Of a DNA stretch of 44,376 bases, positions 36,493-44,376 are shown in pieces. Origin of the DNA: a virus; the IMG/VR virus record IMGVR_UViG_3300035099_000469, positions 1 through 44,376 of that record. One strand, given 5' to 3'. The notes under the pieces are model-generated. The model saw only the letters and a program-made list of their open reading frames with translations. It did not search any database and had not been told where the DNA came from. Every line of letters starts with the position of its first letter. The stretch's first letter is position 1. The translations under genes were made by a program, and so were the position numbers.

Positions 36493-38935
36493 GGATGTCC
36501 TCCAGCCGGTAGACCGCCTGACGAGCCTTGCGCTGACGGATGCGCCACTGGCCGATGGGTGCGTTGACGTGCCGCGTCAACAGCTTGCCAAACACCGAGC
36601 CGCGGGCGGCGATGCCGTTGCGAGCGAACACGAAGCCGAACAGGCCGTTCTGCTCGGCGAGGTTCATCAGTTCGAGCGCTGTCACTTCGGCCGCGCCGAA
36701 GGTCTCATGCCACACCTCGACAAACGTCTCCATCTCGGAGCCGTGCGGGTTGGCCACCTTCTGCCACTCGCCTTCGTTCGTGCGCCACGCCCGCAGGCCG
36801 TTGACTTGCAGGATGCCGCCGACCACCTCCGACCAGCTCTCGAAGCCGCCGAGTCGGTCGGTGCATGTCGGCCGGCCGGCCGCGAGCCAGTTCTCGACCA
36901 GCCCGAGCAGGCATTCCAACACCGTCCGCCGCTGCCGGCGCACGTAGGCCCGGATGTCGGGATGCTGGAAGTCGGTGCGGGCCTCCGGGTTGGCCGAGGC
37001 CGGCTCGATCATGATGGGGACGATCCGCTTGGCGATCTCCCCGGACGCCTGGACGTTGTTGCCCGTGCCAACGACCGTGAGGTTGTTCGGCAGTGACACG
37101 TTTCGCGAGTAGCCCAGCAGCCGGCCCAGGAAGCGTTGGGTCGTCAACAGGCTCGCCAGCGCCGGCGAGTCGATGTAGGACGGCAGGTTGTCCAGGTGCA
37201 TCAGCGTTTCACCTTGGAGCAGCATCGCCAGGATGCGTTTCTCGCGCTCCTCCTCCCGGTCGGTGATCTGCATGGACGGCGTGTCGCGGCCGGTGACGAT
37301 GCCGCCGAAGACCTCGTTGACCAGCTTGCTCTTGCCGGTTCGCTCCAGGGGCGCGTTGAGCAGGTGCATCGGGCGGTTGCCGTCCAGCGCGGGCGTGACG
37401 ATGGGCGTCAGCAACAGGCCAAAGAAGTTCTGCCGGTCCGCTTCGCCCTTGAACGGGAAGTCCACGACGAGATCGTGCAGTACGTTGTGAATGACCTCGC
37501 AGTCGGTCTCCGGCCGCAGGTCGCGCAGCTCGACCGGCTCGTCGTAGAACAGCCCGTCATGCCAGCCCGGCTCAACAAGCTCGAAGCCCGGCCCATAGAC
37601 CGGGTAGGACACCATCAGCGACAGCTCGCGGACGCCGGCCGCGCCGGTCGCATGGGCGACGACCAGGCCCGCGGCGTCCTTGTTGCACGCCTGGTAGAGC
37701 AGCAGTTGCTCTTTCGTCTGCCGGTGTGTGACCCACTTCCCGAGCTTGACGTGGCCGTCCACGACGATGCGCATCCGGTCGGCCGACAGCTCGACCCACT
37801 TCCGCCGGCCGGGGGCGCCGATGATCTCGCCGGGGATGAAGTCGCGCCGGTAGATCGCGTCGTCCGGCAGCCGCGACAGCACTTCCGCGGCGAAGTCCGC
37901 GCTGGACCGCTCGATGTATTCGTCCTGGTCGTCCTTGTGCGGGCCGGGGAGCAGGATGTACTCGCTTGAGTCGCCGTCGGGATCGCCTTCGCCCGCCGGT
38001 CGGTCGCGCAGCTCGATCCGGCGCGGCTGGGCAATGCCCGAGTCCAGACCCGAGCGAAGCGTGGCGTCGATTTCCTTCGGCTCCAGGCCGACCGATTCGG
38101 CGGCGCTGCGCAGCGCTGCTTCCACCTCGGCCCGGTCCAGATAGCCGCCGCCGATCAGCCGGCCCAGGCTGAACGCCGCCCGGTTGAGCGTCTCATTGCG
38201 CGTTCCGTCGGCGGCGCTGCACAGCGCGTGCAGTTCGAGTTGCAGCGCCCGCTGCGCGTAGCGGGCCGCTTTGGCGTCGGCGCGGTCCGTTTTCGCGGCG
38301 GGCGGTCCGGGAGCCGGTCGGGACGGCGTTTCGAGCGCCGCGGGCAACGGCGGCCCCGCCGCGGCCTGTTTGGCGCGCTCTGGCGACTCCAGCAGTTTCA
38401 CGATGTGCGCCGGCAGTTCGGCGATTTCCACCTTCCACGGCTCGCGGCCTTCCGCCCACGTGTACGTCGCCCCGGTGTCGGGATGCACCGAGCCGGGGAA
38501 GACGACCTGCCCGCGGTCGGCCTTAACGTCGATGTGCGGCCCCAGCTTCTTTGAGGAGTTGCCCAAGGGGCGGTCGTGGCGGAAGTAGAGGTGGAACGCG
38601 CCCGGGCGCCCGGATAGCGCCGTCACCGTGCCGGGCAGATCGAGCGGCTCGATGTCCGCGCCGGGGTCCACGTCGATGACGACGATGCCGCTGGCCCGGC
38701 CGGTGCGCAGGCCGACGTTGCCCTGCGCCGCCCACGCGAGCACCTGTTCCAGCGACTCGCGCGGCGCGGACTGCCAGCCCTTCAGCACGGGGCGCTTGCC
38801 GTCCAGCGGCGTGAACGACCAGCCCAGGCCGTAGCCGTAGCGGACGCTTGTCGCCAGCGGGCTACCCGAGCCGGACGCCGGCGGCGGCGAGTCGCCGCCG
38901 CACGTCTTCGACGGACTTTGCGAGGATGTAGACAC
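36482..38935 (-). CDS. Prim-pol / primase-helicase (817 aa), second replication protein
   Basis: The N-terminal bifunctional primase-polymerase domain has GWSFTPLDGKRPVLKGW, the metal site IVVIDVDPGAD at about 82-92, and HLYFRHDRP and DVKADRGQVVFPGSVH later. A middle spacer of low complexity leads to a C-terminal ATPase with a degenerate Walker A (PLERTGKSKL, about 527-536), TLMHLDNLPSYIDSP and a sensor-like LTVVGTGNNVQASG. This is the plasmid/phage prim-pol-helicase type, distinct from the 6371-8818 protein. The start at the ATG at 38935 overlaps the VRR-NUC gene by 74 bases. It probably initiates prophage replication. The 9-bp repeat cluster begins immediately downstream. Confidence 0.87.
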   Translation of the reverse strand: MSTSSQSPSKTCGGDSPPPASGSGSPLATSVRYGYGLGWSFTPLDGKRPVLKGWQSAPRESLEQVLAWAAQGNVGLRTGRASGIVVIDVDPGADIEPLDLPGTVTALSGRPGAFHLYFRHDRPLGNSSKKLGPHIDVKADRGQVVFPGSVHPDTGATYTWAEGREPWKVEIAELPAHIVKLLESPERAKQAAAGPPLPAALETPSRPAPGPPAAKTDRADAKAARYAQRALQLELHALCSAADGTRNETLNRAAFSLGRLIGGGYLDRAEVEAALRSAAESVGLEPKEIDATLRSGLDSGIAQPRRIELRDRPAGEGDPDGDSSEYILLPGPHKDDQDEYIERSSADFAAEVLSRLPDDAIYRRDFIPGEIIGAPGRRKWVELSADRMRIVVDGHVKLGKWVTHRQTKEQLLLYQACNKDAAGLVVAHATGAAGVRELSLMVSYPVYGPGFELVEPGWHDGLFYDEPVELRDLRPETDCEVIHNVLHDLVVDFPFKGEADRQNFFGLLLTPIVTPALDGNRPMHLLNAPLERTGKSKLVNEVFGGIVTGRDTPSMQITDREEEREKRILAMLLQGETLMHLDNLPSYIDSPALASLLTTQRFLGRLLGYSRNVSLPNNLTVVGTGNNVQASGEIAKRIVPIMIEPASANPEARTDFQHPDIRAYVRRQRRTVLECLLGLVENWLAAGRPTCTDRLGGFESWSEVVGGILQVNGLRAWRTNEGEWQKVANPHGSEMETFVEVWHETFGAAEVTALELMNLAEQNGLFGFVFARNGIAARGSVFGKLLTRHVNAPIGQWRIRQRKARQAVYRLEDIHGA

Positions 38936-39185
38936 CGTGGAACCTCTCGATCATCTCCTGAAAGCTTCGTTGCGCGCTCGACTGCCGACCGGTCGCGGCC
39001 TTGACCTCGATCTCCAGGCGCCGGCCGTCGGGCAGGATTCCGGTGAGGTCGCCTTGTCCGGGTATACCGAACCGTACTACGCGCTGGCCGAGCCGGGCGA
39101 CGCCCACGTTCGCCCGCCACAGCCGCAGCACGGGCAGCGTGCCGAACGCGCGGAGGATCGCGTTCTGGAGTTCCTTCTCCGTCAC
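38862..39185 (-). CDS. VRR-NUC nuclease (107 aa)
   Basis: The GTG at 39185 overlaps the helicase stop (GTGA). VTEKELQNAILRAFGTLPV, RANVGVARLGQRVVRFGIP, GDLTGILPDGRRLEIEVKA and SSAQRSFQEMIERFHGVYIL show the PD-(D/E)XK core of VRR-NUC enzymes: D46 in GDLTG, E60 and K62 in EIEVKA, then the QxxF helix. It acts on branched or flap DNA during recombination or replication. It sits between helicase and primase, as in many phages. Confidence 0.9.
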   Translation of the reverse strand: MTEKELQNAILRAFGTLPVLRLWRANVGVARLGQRVVRFGIPGQGDLTGILPDGRRLEIEVKAATGRQSSAQRSFQEMIERFHGVYILAKSVEDVRRRLAAAGVRLG

Positions 39186-40699
39186 GCGACATCCCTCCGC
39201 GGCCAGTGCCCGAACGCATCGCGGAAGCGATACGCCGCCCAGCCGCGCTTGTAGCCTTTCTGTGCCGCGATCCGCAGCAGCTCGCGATAGACCTCGGCCT
39301 TCTCTTCCGGTGTGGCGTCTTGCGGGTTGACCAGCTCGCCGCCGGCCACGATCGGCGCGACGCCGAAGCGGTCGAAGAAGCGGTAGTAGCTCCAGCCCGG
39401 CTTGTAGCCGGCGGCCTCGCGCTGCGCTTCGATCTGGACCCACACCTGCCGCCGGTACTCGAACGCCGAATCGTCGAACTCGGCGAGCTCGCCCTCGCCG
39501 TGAATCGCCGGCCGGCGCCGCTGCCCGCCGTCGCCGGCCTGCGGCTCCCAGCCGCACTCGGGACAGCACGGCTCGCTCGTCTCGAACAGCAGCCCGCAAT
39601 GACCGCAGCGCCGCAGGCCCAGCGGCTCCGAAAAGCCGACCTTCTCATCGCTCAGCGTGTAGTCGAGCCGCCGTGTGACGAGGCCGTGCACGTGGTGGTT
39701 GCCGGCGTGGTCCAGGACGATCGCGCCGGTCTTGCCGTCGGCAGCACGCATGATGCGGCCGATCATCTGGAGATGCAGGTTCAGCGACGCGGTGGGCCGG
39801 GCGATGATGGCGCACTCCAACGCCGGCAAGTCCCAGCCTTCGGTGAGCACCATGCAGTTGGAGACGACCAGCGTTTCGCCGCTCGCGAGCCGCGCCAGGA
39901 TGGCATCGCGTTCGGCGCGCGGCGTGGCGCCGTCGAGGTGTTCGGCCGGCACGCCCGCCTGCCGGAACGCTTCGGTGATGGCTTCGCTGTGCGCGATGTC
40001 CACCGCGAACGCGGCGGTCCGCCGGCCAGCGGCGCGCTTCTGCCAGGTCTCGACGATGTCGGCGTTGAGCTCGGCGGTGTTGGTCCGCTCGGCGAGCGCG
40101 CCCAGGTTGTAGTCGCCGGCCACGACGCGCACGCCACGCAGGTCCGGGGCCTTCGATGCCCAGACCCGCGGCTTGTGCAGCACGCCGGCGGTACAGAGTT
40201 CGTCTGACCAGGCCGCGACGACCAGCTCGCCGAATAGGTCGCCCAGGCCGCGCCCGTCGAGTCGGAACGGCGTCGCGGTGAGGCCGATCAGCGCGGCGTC
40301 GGTGTAGTCGCTGAGGATCTTCTGATAGGTCTCGGCCGCGGCGTGGTGGCACTCGTCCACCACTACCAGACCGGCGGGCGGCTTGTTCCGCCGCACGAGC
40401 GTCTGCACCGACGCGACCTGCACGTGGGCGTCGGGGTCGCTTTGGTAGCCGGCCATGACGATGCCGGCGCGCAGGCCGTGTGCGGCCAGACGCTCAGCGG
40501 CTTGGTCGATGAGTTCCTTCCGGTGCGCCAGCCACAGTGTCCGTCGGCCCAGCCGCTCCACGATCTCCGTCGCGATCGTGGTCTTCCCGCTGCCGGTCGG
40601 ACTGACGAGGATCGGCCGCTGGTCGAGCTTCTCGATAACCGTCTCGACCGCCCGTTCCTGGTAGTCCCGAAGCTGTTGGCGTGCAGGGGCTGCAATCAT
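39182..40699 (-). CDS. SF2 DEAD/DEAH-type helicase with zinc ribbon (505 aa)
   Basis: Walker A SPTGSGKT at 33-40, DECH at 115-118, TATP at 141-144, then motifs V and VI (VLTEGWDLPALECAIIARPT, QMIGRIMRAADGKTGAIVLD). A Cys4 zinc ribbon follows (CGHCGLLFETSEPCCPECGW, about 367-386), and a C-terminal helical domain with repeated YKPGWSYYRFFDRFG / YKRGWAAYRFRDAFG units. This is the phage-type UvsW/RadD-like helicase used in replication or recombination, coupled to VRR-NUC. Confidence 0.9.
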   Translation of the reverse strand: MIAAPARQQLRDYQERAVETVIEKLDQRPILVSPTGSGKTTIATEIVERLGRRTLWLAHRKELIDQAAERLAAHGLRAGIVMAGYQSDPDAHVQVASVQTLVRRNKPPAGLVVVDECHHAAAETYQKILSDYTDAALIGLTATPFRLDGRGLGDLFGELVVAAWSDELCTAGVLHKPRVWASKAPDLRGVRVVAGDYNLGALAERTNTAELNADIVETWQKRAAGRRTAAFAVDIAHSEAITEAFRQAGVPAEHLDGATPRAERDAILARLASGETLVVSNCMVLTEGWDLPALECAIIARPTASLNLHLQMIGRIMRAADGKTGAIVLDHAGNHHVHGLVTRRLDYTLSDEKVGFSEPLGLRRCGHCGLLFETSEPCCPECGWEPQAGDGGQRRRPAIHGEGELAEFDDSAFEYRRQVWVQIEAQREAAGYKPGWSYYRFFDRFGVAPIVAGGELVNPQDATPEEKAEVYRELLRIAAQKGYKRGWAAYRFRDAFGHWPRRDVA

Positions 40700-40788
40700 C
40701 GTTCAGTCCGGAATCGACCGTGCCGCCCGGTCCGAGCGGGAGTCGCCGCGGCGACCCCCGACTCGGCCAGGCAGGGGAGACCAACCAC

Positions 40789-40859
40789 AGGCGGGCGTCG
40801 GAATCGAACCGACCGGCGCGAGGTAATGAGCCTCGCAGGCCCACCAGGGCCGACCCGCC
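40789..40859 (-). tRNA. tRNA-Met-like gene (CAU anticodon), short D-loop
   Basis: Reading leftwards: acceptor GGCGGGT pairs with GCCCGCC (one G-U), the anticodon arm CGAGG-CTCATTA-CCTCG has CAT at 40826-40828, and the T-arm GTCGG-TTCGATT-CCGAC is textbook, discriminator T, no encoded CCA. The D-arm is abnormal: GCCC-TGGT-GGGC with only four loop bases, and position 37 is T rather than a purine. It may be a phage tRNA, a decayed one, or a tRNA-like structure. It lies in the 166-bp gap before the helicase gene. Confidence 0.65.
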
Positions 40860-40865
40860 GCCGCG

Positions 40866-41678
40866 TCAGAACGGGACGATCCGCGTCGGTCCCTCATCGC
40901 GCATCACCGCCCACTCGGCCGGGCTGAGTTCGTCGGGTTGCTTGCCGGGGAAGAGCTCGGCGAGGATGCGGAACCACTCGCCTTCAACCGCACCTTGATC
41001 CCACTGCGGCCCCGTGCACCCCCGGCAGAACGCCTCCCACGCTTCCGCCATCGTGCTGCCGGCTGGGTCGCGCGTCGCTTCCGCCGGCGGCGGCGCGGGT
41101 TCAGGCTTCGGCGCCGGTGCGGTCGTGGGCGCCGTCGGCTGCGCCTTCGGCTTCGCCGGCGGGAGCTTCGGTGGCGCGGCTGGTTTGATCGGTTTCGCCG
41201 GTGCGGGCACCGGGCCGGACAGCGCCCGGAGCTTCGAGCCGAGCCGGTTGCCGATGGTGCGGCGCGTGGCGTCGTCGGCCTTCGTCACGCCGCCGCCGCC
41301 CGTGCTGCCAAAAGGGTTGAGGTACTGAACCTTTATCCGCGTCTTCCCGCCGTACTCCTCGAAGCCGAGCTTCACCTGCACGGCGTGTTCGGCGAGGTCG
41401 GTTTCCTGAAGCCAGAACGGATCGCGCCCATCCCAGCCGAGCGCCGCTTTCAGCGCGTCGATGGTGACGGTGTTGAGCGAGCCGTCCTTCTTCTCCAGGT
41501 AGAAGTAGCCTGTGATCTCCCACTTCTCGCCGGCGCAGTCGGCCCACTCGCCGGACGCCTGGAGTTCCTCGTACAGCTTGAAGCGGATGATGCACGTGGC
41601 CAGCTTGTTTGGCCCGGTCTCGTCGATGCCGATCTCGACCGGTTGCGCGTTGAACAGTCCTTCGCGTGTGGGCAGCAT
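40866..41678 (-). CDS. Partner protein of Sak4-like ATPase, DUF669-like position (270 aa)
   Basis: MLPTREGLFNAQPVEIGIDE, KLATCIIRFKLYEELQASG, WEITGYFYLEKKDGSLNTV, GWDGRDPFWLQETDLAEHA and GFEEYGGKTRIKVQYLNPFG form an OB-like N-terminal half. A Pro/Ala/Lys linker (about 150-205) leads to a small C-terminal helical part. In phages a single-strand-binding/annealing-helper protein of this size follows a Sak4 ATPase. The family assignment is from gene order and fold impression only. Confidence 0.65.
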   Translation of the reverse strand: MLPTREGLFNAQPVEIGIDETGPNKLATCIIRFKLYEELQASGEWADCAGEKWEITGYFYLEKKDGSLNTVTIDALKAALGWDGRDPFWLQETDLAEHAVQVKLGFEEYGGKTRIKVQYLNPFGSTGGGGVTKADDATRRTIGNRLGSKLRALSGPVPAPAKPIKPAAPPKLPPAKPKAQPTAPTTAPAPKPEPAPPPAEATRDPAGSTMAEAWEAFCRGCTGPQWDQGAVEGEWFRILAELFPGKQPDELSPAEWAVMRDEGPTRIVPF

Positions 41679-41721
41679 CGGTGTGGTCTCCCTACTCGGC
41701 CTCGTGGGCCAGCAACTTTTT

Positions 41722-42507
41722 TCAGAGGGTGGTGTCGAACTGGACCAGCTCGACCGGATCGGCGAGCGTGCGGCTCTTCGCCATGCACCAGGGCATTTCC
41801 TGGGGATAGATCGTCCGCGTGCCGTGGCCCTGAGCCTTGCCGTTCTTCGTGGACTCCACGTCGTAGCCGACGTACAGCAGGTGATCGAGCCACTCGCGGA
41901 CCCGCAGGCGGATCGACGCCTTCCCGCTGCTCGGGCTCTGGAGCCGCGGCTCCCAGCGGATGTAGTCCTCGCCCTTGGGGTTCGGCACCGTGGCAGTGCA
42001 GTCGTGCATGATGAGGACGACGTTGCGGCCGGCGCGGACGTGCTGGTCGAGATCGCTCAGCAGCGGCAGGAAGGTCTCGTAGTTGTGTTGATAGCCCTTC
42101 CCGAAACCGTAGTCCTCGATCCGCCGGATGACGACGCCGTCCTTCTCATGCCGCACGTTGCGGAGCGTCCACTCCAGCGCCAGTTCCTCGGCCTTCGTCG
42201 CCGAGTCGATGACGATGGTGCGCACGTCGTCCCAGCCGTCGCTGTGCAGCGCATCCCGAACGTCCTGCCAGCCGGCGACGCCGTCCACGCGGCGGATATC
42301 GAGTTCGCCCAGCGACGGCCGCAGAATCGGCAGCGAGTCGTCGAGGTCGATGAAGGCGACCGGGCCGGGCGCGGTGGCCGCGAGCGTCGTCTTTCCGATT
42401 CCGCCCGGCCCGAACATCCCGACGCGATGGCCTTGCGGCTCGATCGCGCCGAAGGCGACACGCCGGACGGGGAGGGCGTACGGGGCGCGTGGGGCCGCGG
42501 CGGTCAT
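41722..42507 (-). CDS. Sak4-like RecA-fold ATPase (261 aa)
   Basis: P-loop FGPGGIGKTT at 32-41, then FIDLDDSLP and a Walker B-like VRTIVIDSATKAEELA. Later, VVLIMHDCTATVPNPKGEDY resembles the Sak4 ATPase core that helps phage single-strand annealing. It is coupled upstream (start overlaps the previous stop by 4 bases) and followed after 43 bases by its presumed partner. Confidence 0.85.
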   Translation of the reverse strand: MTAAAPRAPYALPVRRVAFGAIEPQGHRVGMFGPGGIGKTTLAATAPGPVAFIDLDDSLPILRPSLGELDIRRVDGVAGWQDVRDALHSDGWDDVRTIVIDSATKAEELALEWTLRNVRHEKDGVVIRRIEDYGFGKGYQHNYETFLPLLSDLDQHVRAGRNVVLIMHDCTATVPNPKGEDYIRWEPRLQSPSSGKASIRLRVREWLDHLLYVGYDVESTKNGKAQGHGTRTIYPQEMPWCMAKSRTLADPVELVQFDTTL

Positions 42508-42788
42508 CGCGGCACCTCCGCGCCCGGCCGGCGCACCGTGAAGCCGTCCCGCCCGAACTCACGGATGGCGAAAGCGGCAAAGATGCCGTTGACGATCTGC
42601 CCGACGGCGGTAGAGGCGTCCACCGTCGCCGTCCGCGCCTCCGGGTCGATGCGGTAGGCGCTGTCCAGCCGAACCCGCGCTTCGCTGAACACGCCCTCCG
42701 CGGCCAACAAAGCCAGCAGCAGCGTGTCCTCGACATCACGCAGGTCGGTCCCCTCGCGGAACTCGTACTTGTAGGCGGTTTTGGTCAT
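42504..42788 (-). CDS. Small unrecognised phage protein (94 aa)
   Basis: The ATG at 42788 shares 4 bases with the sigma-factor stop. MTKTAYKYEFREGTDLRDVE, DTLLLALLAAEGVFSEARVR and TVDASTAVGQIVNGIFAAF form an alpha/beta protein with no motif. It is coupled to both neighbours (sigma factor and ATPase), so it is translated with them. Function unknown. Confidence 0.7.
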   Translation of the reverse strand: MTKTAYKYEFREGTDLRDVEDTLLLALLAAEGVFSEARVRLDSAYRIDPEARTATVDASTAVGQIVNGIFAAFAIREFGRDGFTVRRPGAEVPR

Positions 42789-43453
42789 GGGTTTCCTTTC
42801 GCACCGGCTTGCGCTACCGGCTTCCCGGTACATATGCCGTCCACGTCCAGACTGTCCGGGGAGAAGCAGAATTCGCGCATCCCCCGACGCGCCAGGTGTT
42901 CGCGTATGCGCCGCTTCGCGTTCCGCACCTGCCGCCTGGAAATGCCCAAGTCATTGGCGACGGCGGCCTCTTTGCTATCCGCGAGGAGAAGGGCGATCTT
43001 CTTTAGATCGGGCGCGAGGCCACTGATGGCTTCCGCCAGTTCGGTGAGGTGAGCCTGATCCGGCACGCTCTGATGCTGCCCACCCCAGCGACGGCGAAGG
43101 TCAGCCTCCGTGACCAGATCACCTAATGTCGGATCGCGGCCCCCCGCGTGGCCCGCGGTGCTGCTCTCCAAGGACGCGACCACGAGCCCGCGGCCACGTT
43201 TGATTCGATGCCGCTCTCGGATCATCATGGCAACGGCGGAGTTGACGACTGCGGCGATGAAGGCACCCGGTGTACCACGCGCAGGGTCAAACAACCGTGC
43301 TTGTTCCAGGACGTGGACGATTAGGTCGTGCTCGACATCCTGCCGGTCTGAAGGGCGAAATCCTGGCCGATGACACAAGTCATAGGACTTCCGAGCAAGA
43401 AGCGATTTGACGGACTCCGAGCCCAGCGCGGCCCGAATTGTCTCCCGAGACAT
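42785..43453 (-). CDS. Sigma-70-family factor, phage type (222 aa)
   Basis: Region 2 is in LCHRPGFRPSDRQDVEHDL, IVHVLEQARLFDPARGTPGA, FIAAVVNSAVAMMIRERHRI. Region 4 is LAPDLKKIALLLADSKEAAV, ANDLGISRRQVRNAKRRIRE, with a clear helix-turn-helix. It ends in a short tail after the DNA-binding helix. It would direct RNA polymerase to phage promoters. It is the first gene of the early/replication run after the regulator. The ribosome-binding site is buried in a perfect hairpin just before the ATG (see 43456-43477). Confidence 0.82.
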   Translation of the reverse strand: MSRETIRAALGSESVKSLLARKSYDLCHRPGFRPSDRQDVEHDLIVHVLEQARLFDPARGTPGAFIAAVVNSAVAMMIRERHRIKRGRGLVVASLESSTAGHAGGRDPTLGDLVTEADLRRRWGGQHQSVPDQAHLTELAEAISGLAPDLKKIALLLADSKEAAVANDLGISRRQVRNAKRRIREHLARRGMREFCFSPDSLDVDGICTGKPVAQAGAKGNP

Positions 43454-43455
43454 GT

Positions 43456-43477
43456 CTGCCTCCGAGGCCGGAGGCAG
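43456..43477 (-). promoter_or_regulatory. Hairpin covering the sigma-factor ribosome-binding site
   Basis: On the transcribed strand CTGCCTCCG-GCCT-CGGAGGCAG is a perfect 9-bp stem, 4-base loop, ending two bases before the ATG at 43453. The only Shine-Dalgarno match (CGGAGG) is the 3' arm of the stem. Confidence 0.65.
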
Positions 43478-43838
43478 GCTCGTAGGTGTCAGCCGATGTC
43501 AGCGCGCAAGAAGAGCGCCCGCCGCGCCACGCAGCGTTGAGTGTCCGCAACATCGACGACACCCAACGACGCGTGCTTCGCGGCCTGTGTGTACTGGCGC
43601 TAGTCAGCGCGGATTGCTAAGACATTCGACACGAGACCCATGAGGCAGCAGATTAGTCACGGCGAGCGGCAGCGCGGACGCACACAGCCCCCGAACGCGT
43701 GTTCAATGACGATCAAGAGTGGCACGTTGCACCTCCTTCGCAGCGCGTTGGATGTGCAACCATCGTGGATCGAAGCGGATTTGTTTGACGGAACGTGCGC
43801 GGCAAACAAGAGGCACAGAAGGCGCAGCGAAGCGGAAG
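43478..43838. other. Gene-free control region
   Basis: 361 bp between the sigma-factor leader and the end of the wHTH gene. I see no convincing reading frame: the frames present lack start signals and homology. It is somewhat less GC-rich than its surroundings and probably contains the early promoter for the sigma-factor transcript. No clear -35/-10 pair could be assigned by eye. Confidence 0.5.
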
Positions 43839-44309
43839 CTAAGCCGAAGCGCGGTCGGCCCCGGTGACAAGTCGGCGCCCTTCTTCGGTAATGCGGACGC
43901 CGCTTCGGGGACCCTCTGGATACTCGACGAGCTTGTGCTCGACGAGTTTTTGCAGAATGGAGCCAATCGTCCTTTCAGACAGCCGAGTGCCAGCCGATTC
44001 GGTCGCCGCGACAAGATCGGCCTGCTGCATCAGCACCGTCGCAGTGCCGAGCACCCGCAGGACCATGAGTGCGTGTTTTGTTGGCGTGTAGGCCAGCGGT
44101 ACGGCTTCTTCCGCATCTGCGGCAGACGGCGCCAGCCGATGTGCCTTCTGTGCGCCGAGCGCGAACGCGGTCATCAGCCCACATGTGGGGTCCAGCTTCC
44201 CTTGATTGAAGTCATGCACGTTGGCCTTCATCGCCTCCTCGATCACAGAGTTGACCTGCTCGGCATGACGCCGGTGCAGATCAAACAGCTTGCCGACGGC
44301 GAATGGCAT
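43839..44309 (-). CDS. Winged-helix regulator-like protein (156 aa)
   Basis: MPFAVGKLFDLHRRHAEQVN, SVIEEAMKANVHDFNQGKLD lead into a central helical part and a C-terminal winged helix (LSERTIGSILQKLVEHKLVE, GPRSGVRITEEGRRLV), i.e. a helix-turn-helix with wing as in MarR/PadR-like repressors. It sits at the head of the leftward prophage transcript, behind a short array of GCGC words. A lysogeny or early regulator is the likely role. Confidence 0.7.
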   Translation of the reverse strand: MPFAVGKLFDLHRRHAEQVNSVIEEAMKANVHDFNQGKLDPTCGLMTAFALGAQKAHRLAPSAADAEEAVPLAYTPTKHALMVLRVLGTATVLMQQADLVAATESAGTRLSERTIGSILQKLVEHKLVEYPEGPRSGVRITEEGRRLVTGADRASA

Positions 44310-44337
44310 GTAGATAATCTATAAGTTCTTGTGGCCA

Positions 44338-44360
44338 GCGCACTTACGCGCACTTGCGCG
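44338..44360 (-). promoter_or_regulatory. Short GCGC array C upstream of wHTH gene
   Basis: Read on the minus strand: CGCGCAAG, TGCGCGTAAG, TGCGCT, at 10-bp spacing, about 30 bases before the ATG at 44309. It resembles the CAAGTGCGSTCA units of arrays A and B but is degenerate and only three units long. Confidence 0.4.
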
Positions 44361-44376
44361 AAGCATGGCCTCCCGT

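Noticed and set aside
43703-44014. Minus-strand frame of 103 aa beside the wHTH gene
   Set aside because: Overlaps the wHTH gene in another frame, low complexity, no ribosome-binding site.

Overview
The window (about 44.4 kb, strongly GC-rich, dense gene packing with 4-base stop/start overlaps) looks like a piece of a planctomycete genome, probably Phycisphaerae-like. The pointers are an RHS protein carrying dockerin-type repeats (DMNCDGVANFADIN), a membrane protein of the planctomycete 'MKFEVIGAD..TG' type, and phage proteins of types I associate with planctomycete prophages. This is inference from remembered family resemblance; no search was run.

Layout. (1) 1-5797, plus strand: the end of a type III-like restriction subunit, an unrecognised 334-aa protein, a PIN-domain nuclease, a 72-aa protein, a 1000-aa DPPY methyltransferase and a 278-aa protein. 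This is a defence cassette. (2) 5831-10475, plus strand: a small integrative-element module with a phased operator-like array, an excisionase-like protein, an NrS-1/D5-type primase-helicase, a zinc-finger protein, an AlpA-like protein and the catalytic domain of a large serine recombinase. (3) 10476-17690: a scar zone. The recombinase is fused in frame to an RHS core and a lysozyme-like tip, followed by a lipoprotein (candidate immunity protein), an orphan dockerin/RHS fragment, an IS21 istB remnant, a truncated GIY-YIG/DUF4357 gene, a phage-structural/Toprim chimera, and a 1498-bp ISKra4-like element with 8-bp target duplications. (4) 17690-18688: a lone plus-strand membrane-protein gene. (5) 18761-33902, minus strand: siphovirus-type morphogenesis genes, in transcription order small HTH, large terminase, zinc ribbon, head-tail protein, lambda-type portal, protease-capsid fusion, decoration, tail tube, tail chaperone with apparent -1 frameshift, two lipoproteins, gp10-like protein, tape measure. 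(6) 33939-44309, minus strand: early/replication genes, namely a wHTH protein, sigma factor, Sak4-like ATPase and partner, a tRNA-Met-like gene, SF2 helicase, VRR-NUC, a second primase-helicase, a repeat-rich zinc protein, a ParB-like protein and a B12-type radical SAM protein.

How it fits together: regions 4-6 read as one tailed prophage transcribed right to left from the regulator and sigma factor. Region 2 is a second mobile module with its own primase and recombinase. Region 3 is where they meet and is heavily rearranged; chimeric assembly must be excluded.

The most unusual signal is not a gene. Five unrelated 7- or 9-bp words form arrays; in three cases (two inside the methyltransferase gene, one between lipoprotein genes) a forward array faces a reverse-complement array with single-base period accuracy. 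Separately, a GCGSTCA word repeats every 10-11 bp in front of two small HTH genes, with a third, weaker array before a wHTH gene.
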